Shown here piece by piece: positions 1-9,800 of a DNA stretch of 64,000 nt. The notes below the pieces were generated by a model. The model did not search any database and was not told the DNA's origin. It was given only the letters and a program-made list of their open reading frames with translations. The position numbers were made by a program, and so were the translations under genes. Source of the stretch: Kribbella amoyensis (GTDB taxonomy: Bacteria; Actinomycetota; Actinomycetes; Propionibacteriales; Kribbellaceae); NCBI RefSeq assembly GCF_007828865.1, contig NZ_VIVK01000001.1:4526001-4590000 (forward strand). Reading direction: 5' to 3'. Positions within the stretch are counted from its first letter, which is position 1; the number at the start of each line of letters is the position of its first letter.

Positions 1-1196
1 GCCACCTCTTCGCGCAGTGCGGTGACCATCGCCTTCTGCGCGTCGAGCAGGCGGCGGTTCTCCTTGAAGCGGCGCCGTAGTTGGACGGTCGAGCCGGGCT
101 TGAGGAGTGGAAAGAGCCCCTTCAGCAAGGCACGGTGATGCGGCCGCTTCGCCAGGTCCGAGTCCACCAGGACGAGGGTCTGCGGTGCGTCGTCGTCCTC
201 GGCGTCCTCCTCCTCGATCCGCAGCGCGCCGAGCAGGCCGAGTTCGAGGATGGTCGCCTGGGTGGCCTCGGGATGCAGGGTGGAGTTCACCAGGAGGCAG
301 GCCTCGGCGACGCTGATCGGCGGGGGAGTCGTCACCGGTTTGGGTCGCTCGCCCCGGCGGTTCCAGCGGAAGTACGCGGCGACAGCGGCGACGAGGGCGA
401 GGATCACGGCGAGGACCGACCCGAGCACCCGCACCAGCGCCCACGAGGTGAGCGGCGGCGGCTCGGCGGCCGGCTCGATCAACGGGACGTCGTGGGCGAC
501 CTGGCCGGGCCGGATCGCGGCGACGATCGTGAGCTGCTGGCCGGGTGGCAGCACGCCGTGCCCGTACCGGCCGCGGCCGTCGGCGACTTCGGCGCGAGCG
601 CACGGGCTCTCGGTGGTGACGACACCGGCGAAGCAACCGACTCGGGTGACGCCGCCGGGGACGTCGACGGTGACGTCCACCGTCTGCAGGGGTCCGGCCC
701 AGTTCCGGCCGGTCGCGTCCCAGTACAGCTCACTGCGATCGTCGAAATGCCGCAGCGCTCCACGGACCTGGTAGCTGATGACGTACGTCGCGGTCGGGCC
801 GGTGACCGTGCGATCGGCGGACCCGATGCGAACCCGCTGGACCTCGGTCCGCCGGCCGCCCAAGGTGAGTCGCTCGAGCTGGACCGAGGCGTCGGCGCCA
901 CTCGGGCTGCTCGCGCGCACGTCGGACACGTCGTACCGCTGGTCCTGGTGATCGTCGAACGGCTCCCGGACGAGCAGGTCGCGGACGATCCCGTGGCGCC
1001 CGGAGCGGGTACCGAACCGGTACACGATCTTCTCCTCGACGTGCAGCACGCCGGCGGAGTCGACCCGGTACGTGACCGAGAACGTGTCGACCTGGTCTCC
1101 CGAGGGCCGGGGCGGTTTCGCCGCCGCGGCCGGGGCGGCCAGCCCGAGGGTGGTGGCCGCCAGCGCGAGGAACACCCACAGCAACCGGCATCTCAT
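1..1196 (-). CDS. DUF2207 membrane protein, 3' end cut by window edge
   Basis: Open reading frame on the minus strand from ATG at 1196 running off the left edge (398 codons visible). It starts with a signal peptide (LLWVFLALAATTLGLAAPAAA), then a beta-rich extracellular region of about 230 residues typical of DUF2207 (YciQ-like) proteins: FSVTYRVDSAGVLHVEEKIV near the start and ELYWDATGRNW further on. A membrane helix follows (VLGSVLAVILALVAAVAAYF) and then a cytoplasmic region. Known members have further membrane helices and a low-complexity tail, which would lie outside the window. Function of the family is unknown. A second ATG at 1191 is out of frame and is not the start. Confidence 0.8.
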   Translation of the reverse strand, partial: MRCRLLWVFLALAATTLGLAAPAAAAKPPRPSGDQVDTFSVTYRVDSAGVLHVEEKIVYRFGTRSGRHGIVRDLLVREPFDDHQDQRYDVSDVRASSPSGADASVQLERLTLGGRRTEVQRVRIGSADRTVTGPTATYVISYQVRGALRHFDDRSELYWDATGRNWAGPLQTVDVTVDVPGGVTRVGCFAGVVTTESPCARAEVADGRGRYGHGVLPPGQQLTIVAAIRPGQVAHDVPLIEPAAEPPPLTSWALVRVLGSVLAVILALVAAVAAYFRWNRRGERPKPVTTPPPISVAEACLLVNSTLHPEATQATILELGLLGALRIEEEDAEDDDAPQTLVLVDSDLAKRPHHRALLKGLFPLLKPGSTVQLRRRFKENRRLLDAQKAMVTALREEV

Positions 1197-1236
1197 GCCC
1201 GAATAGATGCGCGCGGTGGGCCCGCGGTTGCATGGA

Positions 1237-1599
1237 TCAGTCGAGCGTGTCCGGATCGACGGCGGCGGTGTACGAGGTGATCGCGGTCAGGTTGCCCTGG
1301 GTGAACTCCAGGATGTCGCACGAGGAGATGAACGACGACTGCCACAGCTGGTCGACGTACCGGGTGACCGCGTCGACGACGACGGCGTCCGCGCTGGCGA
1401 TGGTCTTGAACCGGAGGAACTGCTTCGAGCTGCGCGCCATCCGCTCCAGCGCACCCTCACAGGCCACCACGACCTCGTCGCGCCCCTGCAACCGGGCCGC
1501 CCCGACCAGCGTCCAGGTCACCTGCGGATGAAGGAACGGATAGACCTCCGAGTACCGGTGCGTGGCGAAGGCCTCCGCCACCTGCTGAATCGTCGCCAT
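1237..1599 (-). CDS. SnoaL-like / NTF2-fold protein
   Basis: A 120-residue protein with the pattern of the SnoaL-like NTF2 fold: an N-terminal helix (IQQVAEAFATHRYSEVYPFL), a short strand HPQVTWTLVG, a GRDEVVVACEGAL helix and C-terminal strands including WQSSFISSCDILEFTQGNLTAI. Such proteins are cone-shaped small-molecule binding or isomerase-like domains; the ligand cannot be told from sequence. The ATG at 1599 has an AGAGGA ribosome binding site about eight bases upstream. It is followed by the DUF2207 gene on the same strand with a 40-base gap, so both may share a transcript. Confidence 0.65.
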   Translation of the reverse strand: MATIQQVAEAFATHRYSEVYPFLHPQVTWTLVGAARLQGRDEVVVACEGALERMARSSKQFLRFKTIASADAVVVDAVTRYVDQLWQSSFISSCDILEFTQGNLTAITSYTAAVDPDTLD

Positions 1600-1622
1600 C
1601 CCGCGATCCTCTCAGAGCCGGA

Positions 1623-1716
1623 CCCCCAACACTCACCAACCTCAGGGTCAGTCCGCGGCGCCCGCTGGTGGACCGCTTGATCACGCGCAGTGCTGGTGGT
1701 TCGTGAGTGCTGGGGG
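1623..1716. repeat. 19-bp imperfect inverted repeat, 56-base spacer
   Basis: Arms at 1623-1641 and 1698-1716 are reverse complements at 17 of 19 positions (CCCCCAACACTCACC against GGTTCGTGAGTGCTGGGGG). They lie between the divergent genes at 1599 (minus) and 1741 (plus). It could be an operator for a looping regulator or a remnant palindromic repeat; nothing else supports a role. Confidence 0.5.
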
Positions 1717-1740
1717 TTCGGGCTGTGAGAGTGGTGTGTA

Positions 1741-2217
1741 ATGGCGGGCGTGACGAAGGGTGATGGCGGGGTGGTTCGGCTCGGGGTTGCTGGGCGGGTT
1801 GTCCGGGTGCTGGTGGTCGTGACCGGGATCGTTCTGCTGGTGAACGGGTCGGTGCGGGCCACGGACGACGTCTGGCCGTTCGGGCCGATGTCGCAGTACG
1901 CGATGAGCGTGCCGGACGACGCCTCGGTCACCTACACGCGGATCGACGCGCAGACCGACGCCGGGACCACCGTGGACGTGCCGCTGAACATCGAGGGCGC
2001 CGGGGTCGCGCGGGCCGAGATCGAGGCGCGGACCGGGGAGATCGTCAAGGACCCGTCGTTGCTGCAGCAGGTCGCCGACGGGTGGGCCCGCAAACACCCG
2101 GACAAGCCGAAGTACGTGAAGCTCGAGCTGATCCGCGACACCACCCAGCTGGTCGAGGGCCGGGTGGACGGGCCGCCGACCTCCGAGGTCCTCGCGACCT
2201 GGCAGGTGCGCCGATGA
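1741..2217 (+). CDS. Hypothetical protein with N-terminal membrane helix
   Basis: A 158-residue protein of unrecognised family. One hydrophobic segment near the N-terminus (VVRVLVVVTGIVLLVNGSV) is followed by WPFGPMSQYAMSV and a soluble part that would lie outside the cell (QTDAGTTVDVPLN, DPSLLQQVADGWARKHPDK). Its stop codon overlaps the ATG of the next gene (ATGA), so the two are translationally coupled. The WPF..MSQYAM segment is seen in small proteins that accompany HTTM-domain membrane proteins, so it is probably an accessory subunit of the downstream protein. That pairing is inference. Confidence 0.6.
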   Translation: MAGVTKGDGGVVRLGVAGRVVRVLVVVTGIVLLVNGSVRATDDVWPFGPMSQYAMSVPDDASVTYTRIDAQTDAGTTVDVPLNIEGAGVARAEIEARTGEIVKDPSLLQQVADGWARKHPDKPKYVKLELIRDTTQLVEGRVDGPPTSEVLATWQVRR

Positions 2218-3212
2218 CCGCGACCACGAGCCCGGACACGAGCACGGACAGGCCCAGCAGGGTGAAGGCGGTCGCGGGCTGGTTCACACCGGCGATCGCG
2301 CTCGGCCGGATCGCCTGGCTGCGGACGGTGCTGTACCTCTTCGTCATCCTCGACATGCACGCGTTCGTCCGCGACACCCGGCTGAAGGGCGAGCACCCCG
2401 GCCTGTACCAGCCGCTGTTCCTGGCCCGCCTGTTCGACCTGCCGAAGCCGTCGGTGACGAACACGACCATCCTGTACTTCGTCCTGATCGCCGCCTGTCT
2501 CCTCGGGGCGAGCAACCGGCTGCCCCGGCTGGCGGGCTGGATCGTGGCGCCCGCGTTCACCTGGTGGGTGCTGATCGGGATGAGCGACGGCAAGGTCGAC
2601 CACGACCACCTCGCGCTCGTGGTCGCGCTCTGGGTGCTGCCGACCGTCAAGCCAGCCGCCCGCGGCTTCAGCGCGTACGGCGACCAGACCCGGTCCGAGG
2701 CGGCCGGCTGGGCGATCCGGTGTGTCCAGATCAGTGTGATCGCGACGTACTTCCTGTCCGCGGTCGCCAAGCTCCGCAGTGCCGGCTGGGCCCTGACCTG
2801 GCCGGGCAGCGCGGTCCTGACCTGGGCGATCGTGCGGCGCCCGCATCCGGTCGGGGAGTGGCTGCTGCACCATCCGTGGATGCTGCACGTGATGCAGTGG
2901 GTCGGGTTCGTGGCCGAGCTGCTGTCGCCGGTGATCCTCTGGCTCAAGGGGCGCTGGCAGTTGCTGGGGGCCCTGTTCTTCGTCGGCTTCCACGCGGCGA
3001 ACACCGCGATCCTGCTGATCCACTTCCTGCCGACGGTGGTGTGCTGGCTCGCCTTCGCGCCGATGGAGCGGATCGTGCCGTGGTTCCGCCGGCGGCGGGC
3101 GGCCCGGGCGGGCGACGCGCCGACGGAGCAGGCGACGTCAGGTCGCGACGCCGGAGAGCCCGAAGACCAGGCCGAAGAAGGCCGGCAGGCCCAGCAGCAG
3201 CCCGGCGCGTAG
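2214..3212 (+). CDS. HTTM (gamma-carboxylase-like) membrane protein
   Basis: A 332-residue polytopic membrane protein starting at the ATG in the ATGA overlap with the upstream gene. The pattern (LRTVLYLFVILDMHAFVRD near the N-terminus, a YQPLFLARLFDLP segment, then helices such as VTNTTILYFVLIAACLLGA and HDHLALVVALWVLPTV) resembles the HTTM domain of vitamin-K-dependent gamma-carboxylase relatives. Bacterial members are of unknown substrate. The C-terminal tail after the last helix is charged and Gln/Glu-rich, and its last 75 bases overlap the convergent gene on the other strand, so the tail is probably not under strong constraint. An upstream in-frame start at 2082 was rejected because it would lie inside the previous gene. 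Confidence 0.7.
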   Translation: MTATTSPDTSTDRPSRVKAVAGWFTPAIALGRIAWLRTVLYLFVILDMHAFVRDTRLKGEHPGLYQPLFLARLFDLPKPSVTNTTILYFVLIAACLLGASNRLPRLAGWIVAPAFTWWVLIGMSDGKVDHDHLALVVALWVLPTVKPAARGFSAYGDQTRSEAAGWAIRCVQISVIATYFLSAVAKLRSAGWALTWPGSAVLTWAIVRRPHPVGEWLLHHPWMLHVMQWVGFVAELLSPVILWLKGRWQLLGALFFVGFHAANTAILLIHFLPTVVCWLAFAPMERIVPWFRRRRAARAGDAPTEQATSGRDAGEPEDQAEEGRQAQQQPGA

Positions 3213-3542
3213 CCGGAACCGGCGGCCGCCCGGGCCCGGCGTCCGGACGATCCGGGACAGCACTGCCCCGGCGTACCCGAAGACCAGGGCGGCGAGCAGG
3301 ATCCGGACGGTCGGCAGGGTCTCGCCGTCGGAGGTGAGGCCGAGCGTGACCAGGCCAGGACAGCAGAACGCGAACATGCCGAACCCGAGCTCCGGCAACG
3401 GCAGCCAGCGGCGGCCGAGGACGTCGAGTTCGGCGGGGCGGCGGCGCTGGACGGACCGGACGAACCGCCCGGTGCTGAGCAGCAGATCACTCATGCAGAG
3501 CACGGCCGCCACGATGAGCGCGGTGTGGAAGATCGTCTGCAC
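3138..3542 (-). CDS. Small four-helix membrane protein
   Basis: A 134-residue protein with four hydrophobic segments (IFHTALIVAAVLCMSDLLL; GFGMFAFCCPGLVTLGLT; TVRILLAALVFGYAGAVLS; AGLLLGLPAFFGLVFGLSG) and a basic loop after helix one (RSVQRRRPAELD). I do not recognise a family. It is convergent with the HTTM gene and overlaps its 3' end by 75 bases; the hydrophobic pattern extends right to its C-terminus inside the overlap, so this strand seems to be the one under selection there. CC in the second helix is unusual but has no clear meaning. Confidence 0.6.
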   Translation of the reverse strand: MQTIFHTALIVAAVLCMSDLLLSTGRFVRSVQRRRPAELDVLGRRWLPLPELGFGMFAFCCPGLVTLGLTSDGETLPTVRILLAALVFGYAGAVLSRIVRTPGPGGRRFRLRAGLLLGLPAFFGLVFGLSGVAT

Positions 3543-3665
3543 GGGAGAACGTTAGGCCCCTCACCACCGGGTTGTCCCGGCCTGCACGTAACGTCTGCTT
3601 AACAGAGCGGGGGCACACTGTGTGAGGTCCCGCGGATTCGTCTGAGAAGAGAGGTGGACACGCCG

Positions 3666-5006
3666 ATGGACAAGCAGCAGGAGTTCGTCCTGCGGGCGCT
3701 CGAGGAGCGCGACGTACGGTTCGTACGGCTCTGGTTCACCGACGTGCTCGGCTTCCTCAAGTCGGTGGCGGTGGCGCCGGCCGAGCTGGAGGGTGCGTTC
3801 GCCGAGGGCATCGGGTTCGACGGGTCGGCGATCGAGGGGTTCGCCCGGGTCACCGAGGCGGACATGCTGGCCAAACCGGATCCGTCGACGTTCCAGATCC
3901 TGCCCTGGCGGGGCGAGACGATGGGGACGGCGCGGATGTTCTGCGACATCAACATGCCCGACGGCTCGCCGTCCTTCGCCGACCCCCGGTACGTGCTGAA
4001 GCGGACCCTGGCCAAGGCGGCCGACCTCGGGTTCACCTTCTACACCCACCCCGAGATCGAGTTCTACCTGTTCAAGTCGCTGACCGGCGCGCCCGGCACG
4101 GTGCCGGAGCCGGTGGACTCGTCCGGGTACTTCGACCACACCCCGCAGGGCATCGGCAACGACTTCCGCCGCGAGGCGATCACGATGCTGGAGTCGATGG
4201 GCATCTCGGTCGAGTTCAGCCACCACGAGGGCGGCCCGGGTCAGCAGGAGATCGACCTGCGGTACGCCGACGCGCTGAGCACCGCCGACAACATCATGAC
4301 CTTCCGGGTGGTGGTGAAGGAGGTCGCGCTCAGCCAGGGCATCAACGCGTCGTTCATGCCGAAGCCGCTGAGCGACCAGCCGGGGTCCGGGATGCACACC
4401 CACATGTCGCTGTTCGAGGGCGACCGGAACGCGTTCTTCGAGGGCGGCGCGCAGTACCAGCTGTCCAAGACCGGCCGCGCCTTCATCGCCGGGCTGCTGC
4501 ACCACGCGGCCGAGATCACCGCGGTGACGAACCAGTGGGTGAACTCGTACAAGCGGCTCGCCGTCGGTGACGAGGCGCCGTCGTTCGTCTCCTGGGGCCA
4601 CAACAACCGGTCCGCGCTGGTCCGGGTGCCGATGTACAAGCCGCACAAGGGCCAGTCCAGCCGGGTCGAGTTCCGTTCGCTGGACTCGGCGGCGAACCCG
4701 TACCTCGCGTTCGCGCTGATGCTCGCGGCCGGGCTGAAGGGCATCGAGGAGGGCTACGAGCTGCCGCGCGAGGTCGAGGACGACATCTGGTCGCTGACCG
4801 ACCGGGAGCGCCGCGCCCTCGGGATCAAGCCGCTGCCGAGCAGCCTGGCCGAGGCGATCAGCGCGATGGAGGACAGCGAGCTGGTCGCCGAGACGCTCGG
4901 CGAGCACGTCTTCGACTTCTTCCTGCGGAACAAGCGGGTCGAGTGGCAGGACTACCGCCGCCAGGTCACCCCGTTCGAGCTGAACAAGCTGCTGCCGGTC
5001 CTGTAG
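3666..5006 (+). CDS. glnA2: Glutamine synthetase type I, GlnA2 subtype
   Basis: ATP-dependent ligation of ammonia to glutamate. The 446-residue product matches the length of mycobacterial GlnA2 and begins MDKQQEFVLRALEERDVRFV, which fits that subtype. Visible motifs: GFDGSAIEGF, FYTHPEIEFYLF (metal-binding glutamate), SHHEGGPGQQEID, KPLSDQPGSGMHTHMSL and NSYKRL. ATG 3666 was chosen over GTG 3654 because AGAGAGG lies just upstream and the shorter N-terminus fits the family. In the region where adenylylated type I enzymes carry NLYDLP, this protein reads DIWSLT, so the regulatory tyrosine is a tryptophan. GlnE, the adenylyltransferase, is 6 kb downstream. Convergent with the cyclophilin gene four bases away. 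Confidence 0.95.
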   Translation: MDKQQEFVLRALEERDVRFVRLWFTDVLGFLKSVAVAPAELEGAFAEGIGFDGSAIEGFARVTEADMLAKPDPSTFQILPWRGETMGTARMFCDINMPDGSPSFADPRYVLKRTLAKAADLGFTFYTHPEIEFYLFKSLTGAPGTVPEPVDSSGYFDHTPQGIGNDFRREAITMLESMGISVEFSHHEGGPGQQEIDLRYADALSTADNIMTFRVVVKEVALSQGINASFMPKPLSDQPGSGMHTHMSLFEGDRNAFFEGGAQYQLSKTGRAFIAGLLHHAAEITAVTNQWVNSYKRLAVGDEAPSFVSWGHNNRSALVRVPMYKPHKGQSSRVEFRSLDSAANPYLAFALMLAAGLKGIEEGYELPREVEDDIWSLTDRERRALGIKPLPSSLAEAISAMEDSELVAETLGEHVFDFFLRNKRVEWQDYRRQVTPFELNKLLPVL

Positions 5007-5010
5007 CGGC

Positions 5011-5613
5011 TCAGCCCACGCGGACGTCGGTGATCGTCACCGGCGTCCGCGGCCTACCATCGGCGCCGATGCCGCCGGCAACCACATTGTCGAGCACGCC
5101 GATCCCGGCGACGACTCGGCCGACCACGGTGTACCGCGCGGGTAGGTCGACCTGCTGATGGACGACGAAGAACCTGCTGCCGTGTGAGCCCGTACCGGAC
5201 AGGGCCACCGTGCCTCGTGGATACGTCTCGCGCCCGCTCGCCTCGGCGCGGAAGGTGTACCCCGCGTCGGCCGGCGCGCATTCCAGCAGCGTGGCCGTGA
5301 GCCGGTCGCACGACGTCCCGTCGTAGAACCCGCGCAGCGCGAGGTGGTCCAGGCTGTGCACCGCGCACGGTGCCTGCCGCCGATCCAGCTCGAGCTCGAT
5401 CGGTCCGGCGCTGGTGTCGACCACCACCTTGACCAGGCCCAGCGTCGGCGCGAGCGAGTACGGCGGCCGCTCGGCCCCGGTCGCCGCCGTCCGGGTGTAG
5501 GTGCAGGTGTGGAACATCGGTGACGCGGCCTGCGCACTGGCGATCCAGCCCTCCAGCGCGAACGCGAGAGCGGCGACAACGACGATTGCGAGGACCCGCT
5601 TCCATCGACGCAT
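5011..5613 (-). CDS. Secreted cyclophilin-type peptidyl-prolyl isomerase
   Basis: A 200-residue protein with an N-terminal membrane or signal segment (VLAIVVVAALAFALEGWIA) and a cyclophilin core: VVVDTSAGPIELELDRRQAP, VHSLDHLALRGFYDGTSCDRL, YPRGTVALSGTGSHGSRFFV and the final YTVVGRVVAGIGVLDNVVAGG. It would catalyse cis-trans isomerisation of proline bonds outside the membrane. The usual FHR catalytic triplet of cyclophilins is here CDR, keeping the arginine. Extra cysteines (HTCTYT, SCDRL, LECAP) could form disulfides, as expected for a secreted protein. Divergent from the HupE-like gene; the 130-base gap probably holds both promoters. Confidence 0.85.
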   Translation of the reverse strand: MRRWKRVLAIVVVAALAFALEGWIASAQAASPMFHTCTYTRTAATGAERPPYSLAPTLGLVKVVVDTSAGPIELELDRRQAPCAVHSLDHLALRGFYDGTSCDRLTATLLECAPADAGYTFRAEASGRETYPRGTVALSGTGSHGSRFFVVHQQVDLPARYTVVGRVVAGIGVLDNVVAGGIGADGRPRTPVTITDVRVG

Positions 5614-5745
5614 AGTGATGACGGTAACACTGTGTGTACGTGCTGCGACAGGTTCGCACCTGGTGACATTTGGCCGTGATCCGGCGGCAAATAGTTTCCT
5701 GAGCTGTCACTGATTGGTCGCCGGGGCCGCGTGGGATGGGGTCTC

Positions 5746-6828
5746 ATGCGCCGCCGCCTCCTCGCTGTCGCGGGCCTGGTCCTCTTCCTCCTCGCCGGGG
5801 GAGCGGCCACCGCCTCCGCCCACGTGATCGCCTCCACCGGGTACGCGACCGTCCACCAGGACGGTCACCGGGTCACCTATCAGCTCAGCCTCGAGTACGC
5901 CGTGCTCGCGCGGGCCGTCGACCTCGGCGCCCCCGCCACCGACGACGGCCGGCGCGCCCAGGCCCTCGACGCGGGAAAGCCGGCGATCGCGGAGTACCTG
6001 CACGACCGGGTGGTGGTGGCGCTCGACGGCGCCGCCTGCGAGCCAGAGTTGGAGACCACGTCCGTCGGTCAGCGCGCGCAGAAGGCGTACGCCGAACTCG
6101 GGCTCGTGTACACGTGTGCCGGGGACGGCGGGTCGTACCACCTGAAGTACACCGTGTTCGGCGACGAGGAGGCGGTCGCCGACGACCACACCAACCTGGT
6201 CGAGTACTCCTTCGGCGGTGAGACCGGCCGGACCGTGTTCGACCGCGGCCACCACGACTTCACCGTCGGCGACAACACGCTGGCCGGGTCGAGTCTGCAG
6301 TTCGGCAAGATGGGCGTCGAGCACATCCTGCTCGGGCTGGACCACGTGTTGTTCGTGGTGGCCCTGATGCTCGGCGCGACCAGCTTCCGCAGCCTGGTCC
6401 AGGTGGTCTCGATGTTCACCGTGGCGCACAGCGTCACGCTCGTCTCCACCCTGCTGGGCGGGTTCACGGTACCGGCGGTGGTGGTCGAACCGCTGATCGC
6501 GCTCTCGATCGCGTTCGTCGCCGTCGAGAACCTGCTCGGCTCCACCCGGCACCGGCTGCCGGTGGTGTTCGGATTCGGTCTCCTGCACGGCCTCGGGTTC
6601 GCCGGGTCGTTGCGGATCACCGATCGGGTCAGTCCGGAACTGCTGGTCTCGCTGCTGAGCTTCAACGTCGGCATCGAGGTCGGCCAGGCGCTCCTGCTGG
6701 TCGCCGTGTTCCCGCTGGTCCTGCTGATCCGCCGGACCCGTTTCTCGGTTCCGGCGGTGCGTTCGGCGACCGGGGTCGTCGCCGCCTTCGGCCTCTGCTG
6801 GTTCGTAGAAAGGTTCTTCCTCGCATGA
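5746..6828 (+). CDS. HupE/UreJ-family membrane protein
   Basis: A 360-residue protein with a signal peptide (LLAVAGLVLFLLAGGAATASA), an extracellular domain of about 160 residues (HVIASTGYATVHQDGHRVTY onward) and a C-terminal six-helix HupE/UreJ-like domain. The hallmark GVEHILLGLDHVLFVVALML and GFGLLHGLGFAGSL motifs, with their histidines, are intact. HupE and UreJ are nickel permeases in hydrogenase and urease loci; this two-domain type is common away from those enzymes and its metal is unknown. ATG 5746 follows a GGGATGGGG stretch and gives a good signal peptide. It overlaps the next gene by four bases (ATGA), so the two proteins are made together. Confidence 0.75.
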   Translation: MRRRLLAVAGLVLFLLAGGAATASAHVIASTGYATVHQDGHRVTYQLSLEYAVLARAVDLGAPATDDGRRAQALDAGKPAIAEYLHDRVVVALDGAACEPELETTSVGQRAQKAYAELGLVYTCAGDGGSYHLKYTVFGDEEAVADDHTNLVEYSFGGETGRTVFDRGHHDFTVGDNTLAGSSLQFGKMGVEHILLGLDHVLFVVALMLGATSFRSLVQVVSMFTVAHSVTLVSTLLGGFTVPAVVVEPLIALSIAFVAVENLLGSTRHRLPVVFGFGLLHGLGFAGSLRITDRVSPELLVSLLSFNVGIEVGQALLLVAVFPLVLLIRRTRFSVPAVRSATGVVAAFGLCWFVERFFLA

Positions 6829-9800
6829 TCCGCCTGACCCGTAAGTCGAGCGATCACCCAGCTGCCACGACGAAGTGGCACAAACTCCTGTACGGCCTCA
6901 CCGGCGGTCTGACCGCCCTGGTCGTCGCGGTTCCGTTGACCGGCGTCATCGCCGATGCCGTCGACGCGCCCAGCGCGACGATCTCGGGCACGGTGTTCGA
7001 GGACCGGGACAACGACAACCGGTTCGACCAGGGCGAGACCCCGCTGGCCGGGGTCAGCGTCTCGGACGGTCAGCAGATCGTCGTGACCGATGCCCAGGGC
7101 CACTACAGCTTCAGTACCGACGTCGAACGCCGTGACGTCGACCTGGTCTTCGTCAACCAGCCGTCCGGCTACTCGGTGGGTACGGACGACACCATGACGC
7201 CCAGGTTCTACCGGAACCTCGGCCGGCTCGCGGCCGGGGACAGCCAGCTGGCCGACTTCGGTCTGCGCAAGGACAAGCAGTCGGCGAACGGCGGCTTCAC
7301 CTTCGGCAACGTGGCCGACCCGCACGTCAACGCGCAGCTGCCCGAGCAGATCACCGAGATCAACTCGACCCGGCAGAACCTCGCCTTCATCCAGGTCAGC
7401 GGCGACCTGACCAACAACGCGACCGACGCCGAGTTCAGCACGTACAAGGCAGGCACGGCCAAGTCCAAGGTGCCGGTCTGGCCGGCCGTCGGGAACCACG
7501 AGTACTCGGCCGGCTCGACGTACGGGGCGCGGATCAACAACTACCGCCAGCACGTCGGCCCGGAGTGGTACTCCTTCGACTACAGCGACCGGCACTTCCT
7601 GGTTCTGGAGAACAACGGCGCCGCCCCGTTCGCCGAGCAGCTCGAGTGGGTCAAGGCCGACCTCGCCCTGCACATGAAGAAGGGCAAGCACCTGGTTGTG
7701 CTGGCCCACCAGCCGATGAACGTGCCGTTCGGTTCACCGTCGGTGTACGACGAGTACGGCAAGGTGCTGGAGCAGTACGGCGCCGAGCTGGTGCTGGTCG
7801 GGCACGAGCACAGCAACGACGTCGAGCCGAAGAGCGACTTCGCCGGCACCGCCAAGCACATCCAGACGGTGTCCAGCTCGTACACGATCGACAACTCGCC
7901 CCGCGGGTTCCGGTTCGTGAACATGGACACCAAGACCTTCGACAACCCGTTCCGGATCTACGGCGCCGAGAAGGACCTCACCATCGTCAGCCCGGCCCCG
8001 GGGTCGTCGGTCCCGCTGGACCGGTTCCCCGGGATCCAGGTGAACGCGTACGACACCACCGACGCGCCGAAGAAGGTCCGGTACCGCCTCGACAACGGCG
8101 GCTGGCACCCGTTGACCTCCACCGGTGAGTTCACCTGGTACTCCGAGCTGCCGCCCAGCGCCAAGGTCGGCCGGCACACCCTCGAAGTGGAGGCCGCCGA
8201 CCGGACCGGGGCGACCTGGAAGGGTACGTCGAAGTTCACCCTCACCGCCGAGAAGGCGATCCGTCCGGTCGCCGGCGCTGACTGGTCCCAGCACCACGGG
8301 GACGCGTCGCACGGCGGTGTCGCCCAGGACGCCATCGCCGCCGGACAACGGCTCGCCTGGTCGTACCGGACCAAGGGCACCTTCCTCACCGGCTCGCCCG
8401 CGATTGCCGGCGGGGTGGTCTACGCCGGCACCCGGGACGAGAACGGCGACGGCAACAGCGCGGTGCACGCGGTGAACCTCGCCACCGGCAAGAAGCTGTG
8501 GAGCTACTCCGTGCCGTCGTCGGTGCACGGCAGTGTGGCCGTGGCGGACGGGCTCGTGTACGTCCCGACCCTGCGCGGCACGCTGTTCGCGGTGGACGCG
8601 AAGACGGGTCGGCTGAAGTGGCGGCACGACCCGGAGACGGCGCCGGCCGGCAGCAACCAGCGCACCTACGGGTACTACGGCGTCACCGTTGCCGACGGCA
8701 AGGTGCTCTTCCCGTTCCAGACCCGCTTCGGTGAGGCGGCGGCCGGACTGCTGCTCGCTCTGGACGCGAAGACCGGGCAGCGGGTGTGGGCCTCGCCGAT
8801 GGCCGGCAACACCATGTCCGACGGGACGCCCGCGGTCGCGGACGGCCGGGTGTACGTGGGCAACCAGGACGGCAGCGTCGTGATCGCGTACGACCTGAAG
8901 ACCGGTCAGAAGCTGTGGACCGGGAGCGACACCCTCGGCGGCTGGCAGGACGGCGTACCGTCCGCCGCTGACGGCAAGGTCTACATCGGGTCGAACAACG
9001 GCATCGTGGCCCGCGACGGTGCGACCGGCGCGGTGCTGTGGAGCTACACCAGCGCGCACCCGTCGTTGGCGAGCAGCGGTGCGACGCCGTCGGCGGCCGC
9101 GATCAAGGGCAATACCGTGTACATGTCCTTCCCCAGCGGTGCGGTCACCGCGCTGGACGCGAACACCGGTGCCGTGATCTGGGACCAGCTGCTGCCGGGC
9201 TCGCAGTACCGGGGTGGCTCCTTCACCTCACCGGCGGTGTCGGGGAACACGTTGTTCGTCGGCGCGAACAGTGGCGGGTTCTCCGCGCTCGACCTCCGCA
9301 CCGGGCAGCCGTTGTGGTCGCAGAACATCGGTACCTGGGTATCCGCGGGTCCGGCGGTCAGTGGGAACACCGTGGTCGCCGGGGCGTTCGATGGCAACCT
9401 GTACGCGTTCACGCCCGGCGGGGTCGCGGCCAAGCCGTGGCCGTTGGTCTCCGGCAAGGTCACCAACAAGGCGACCGGTGGCGCCGCGGCCGGCAGCACG
9501 GTGCTGGTGGTCCAGAACGGGACGGCGATCGGCCGCACCACGACGGATGCCGCTGGCAACTACCGGGTCGGGCTGCCGCAGGGCGCGGGCCGGTACACGA
9601 TCCAGGTCGCCCAGCTCGGGTTCGGCACCGCGGCCCGGGAGATCGAGGTCGGCGAGGGCGGCTCGGCCCAGGTGGATCTCGAGGTGGCCCCGGTGACCGT
9701 CGATGCGAGTATCGGCAAGCGGCTGCCGAGCGGCCTGGTCGAAGGTGGGCCGGGTGACGTGGTGATCGAGAACAAGCACCTGGCGATGGCGATCGCCAAG

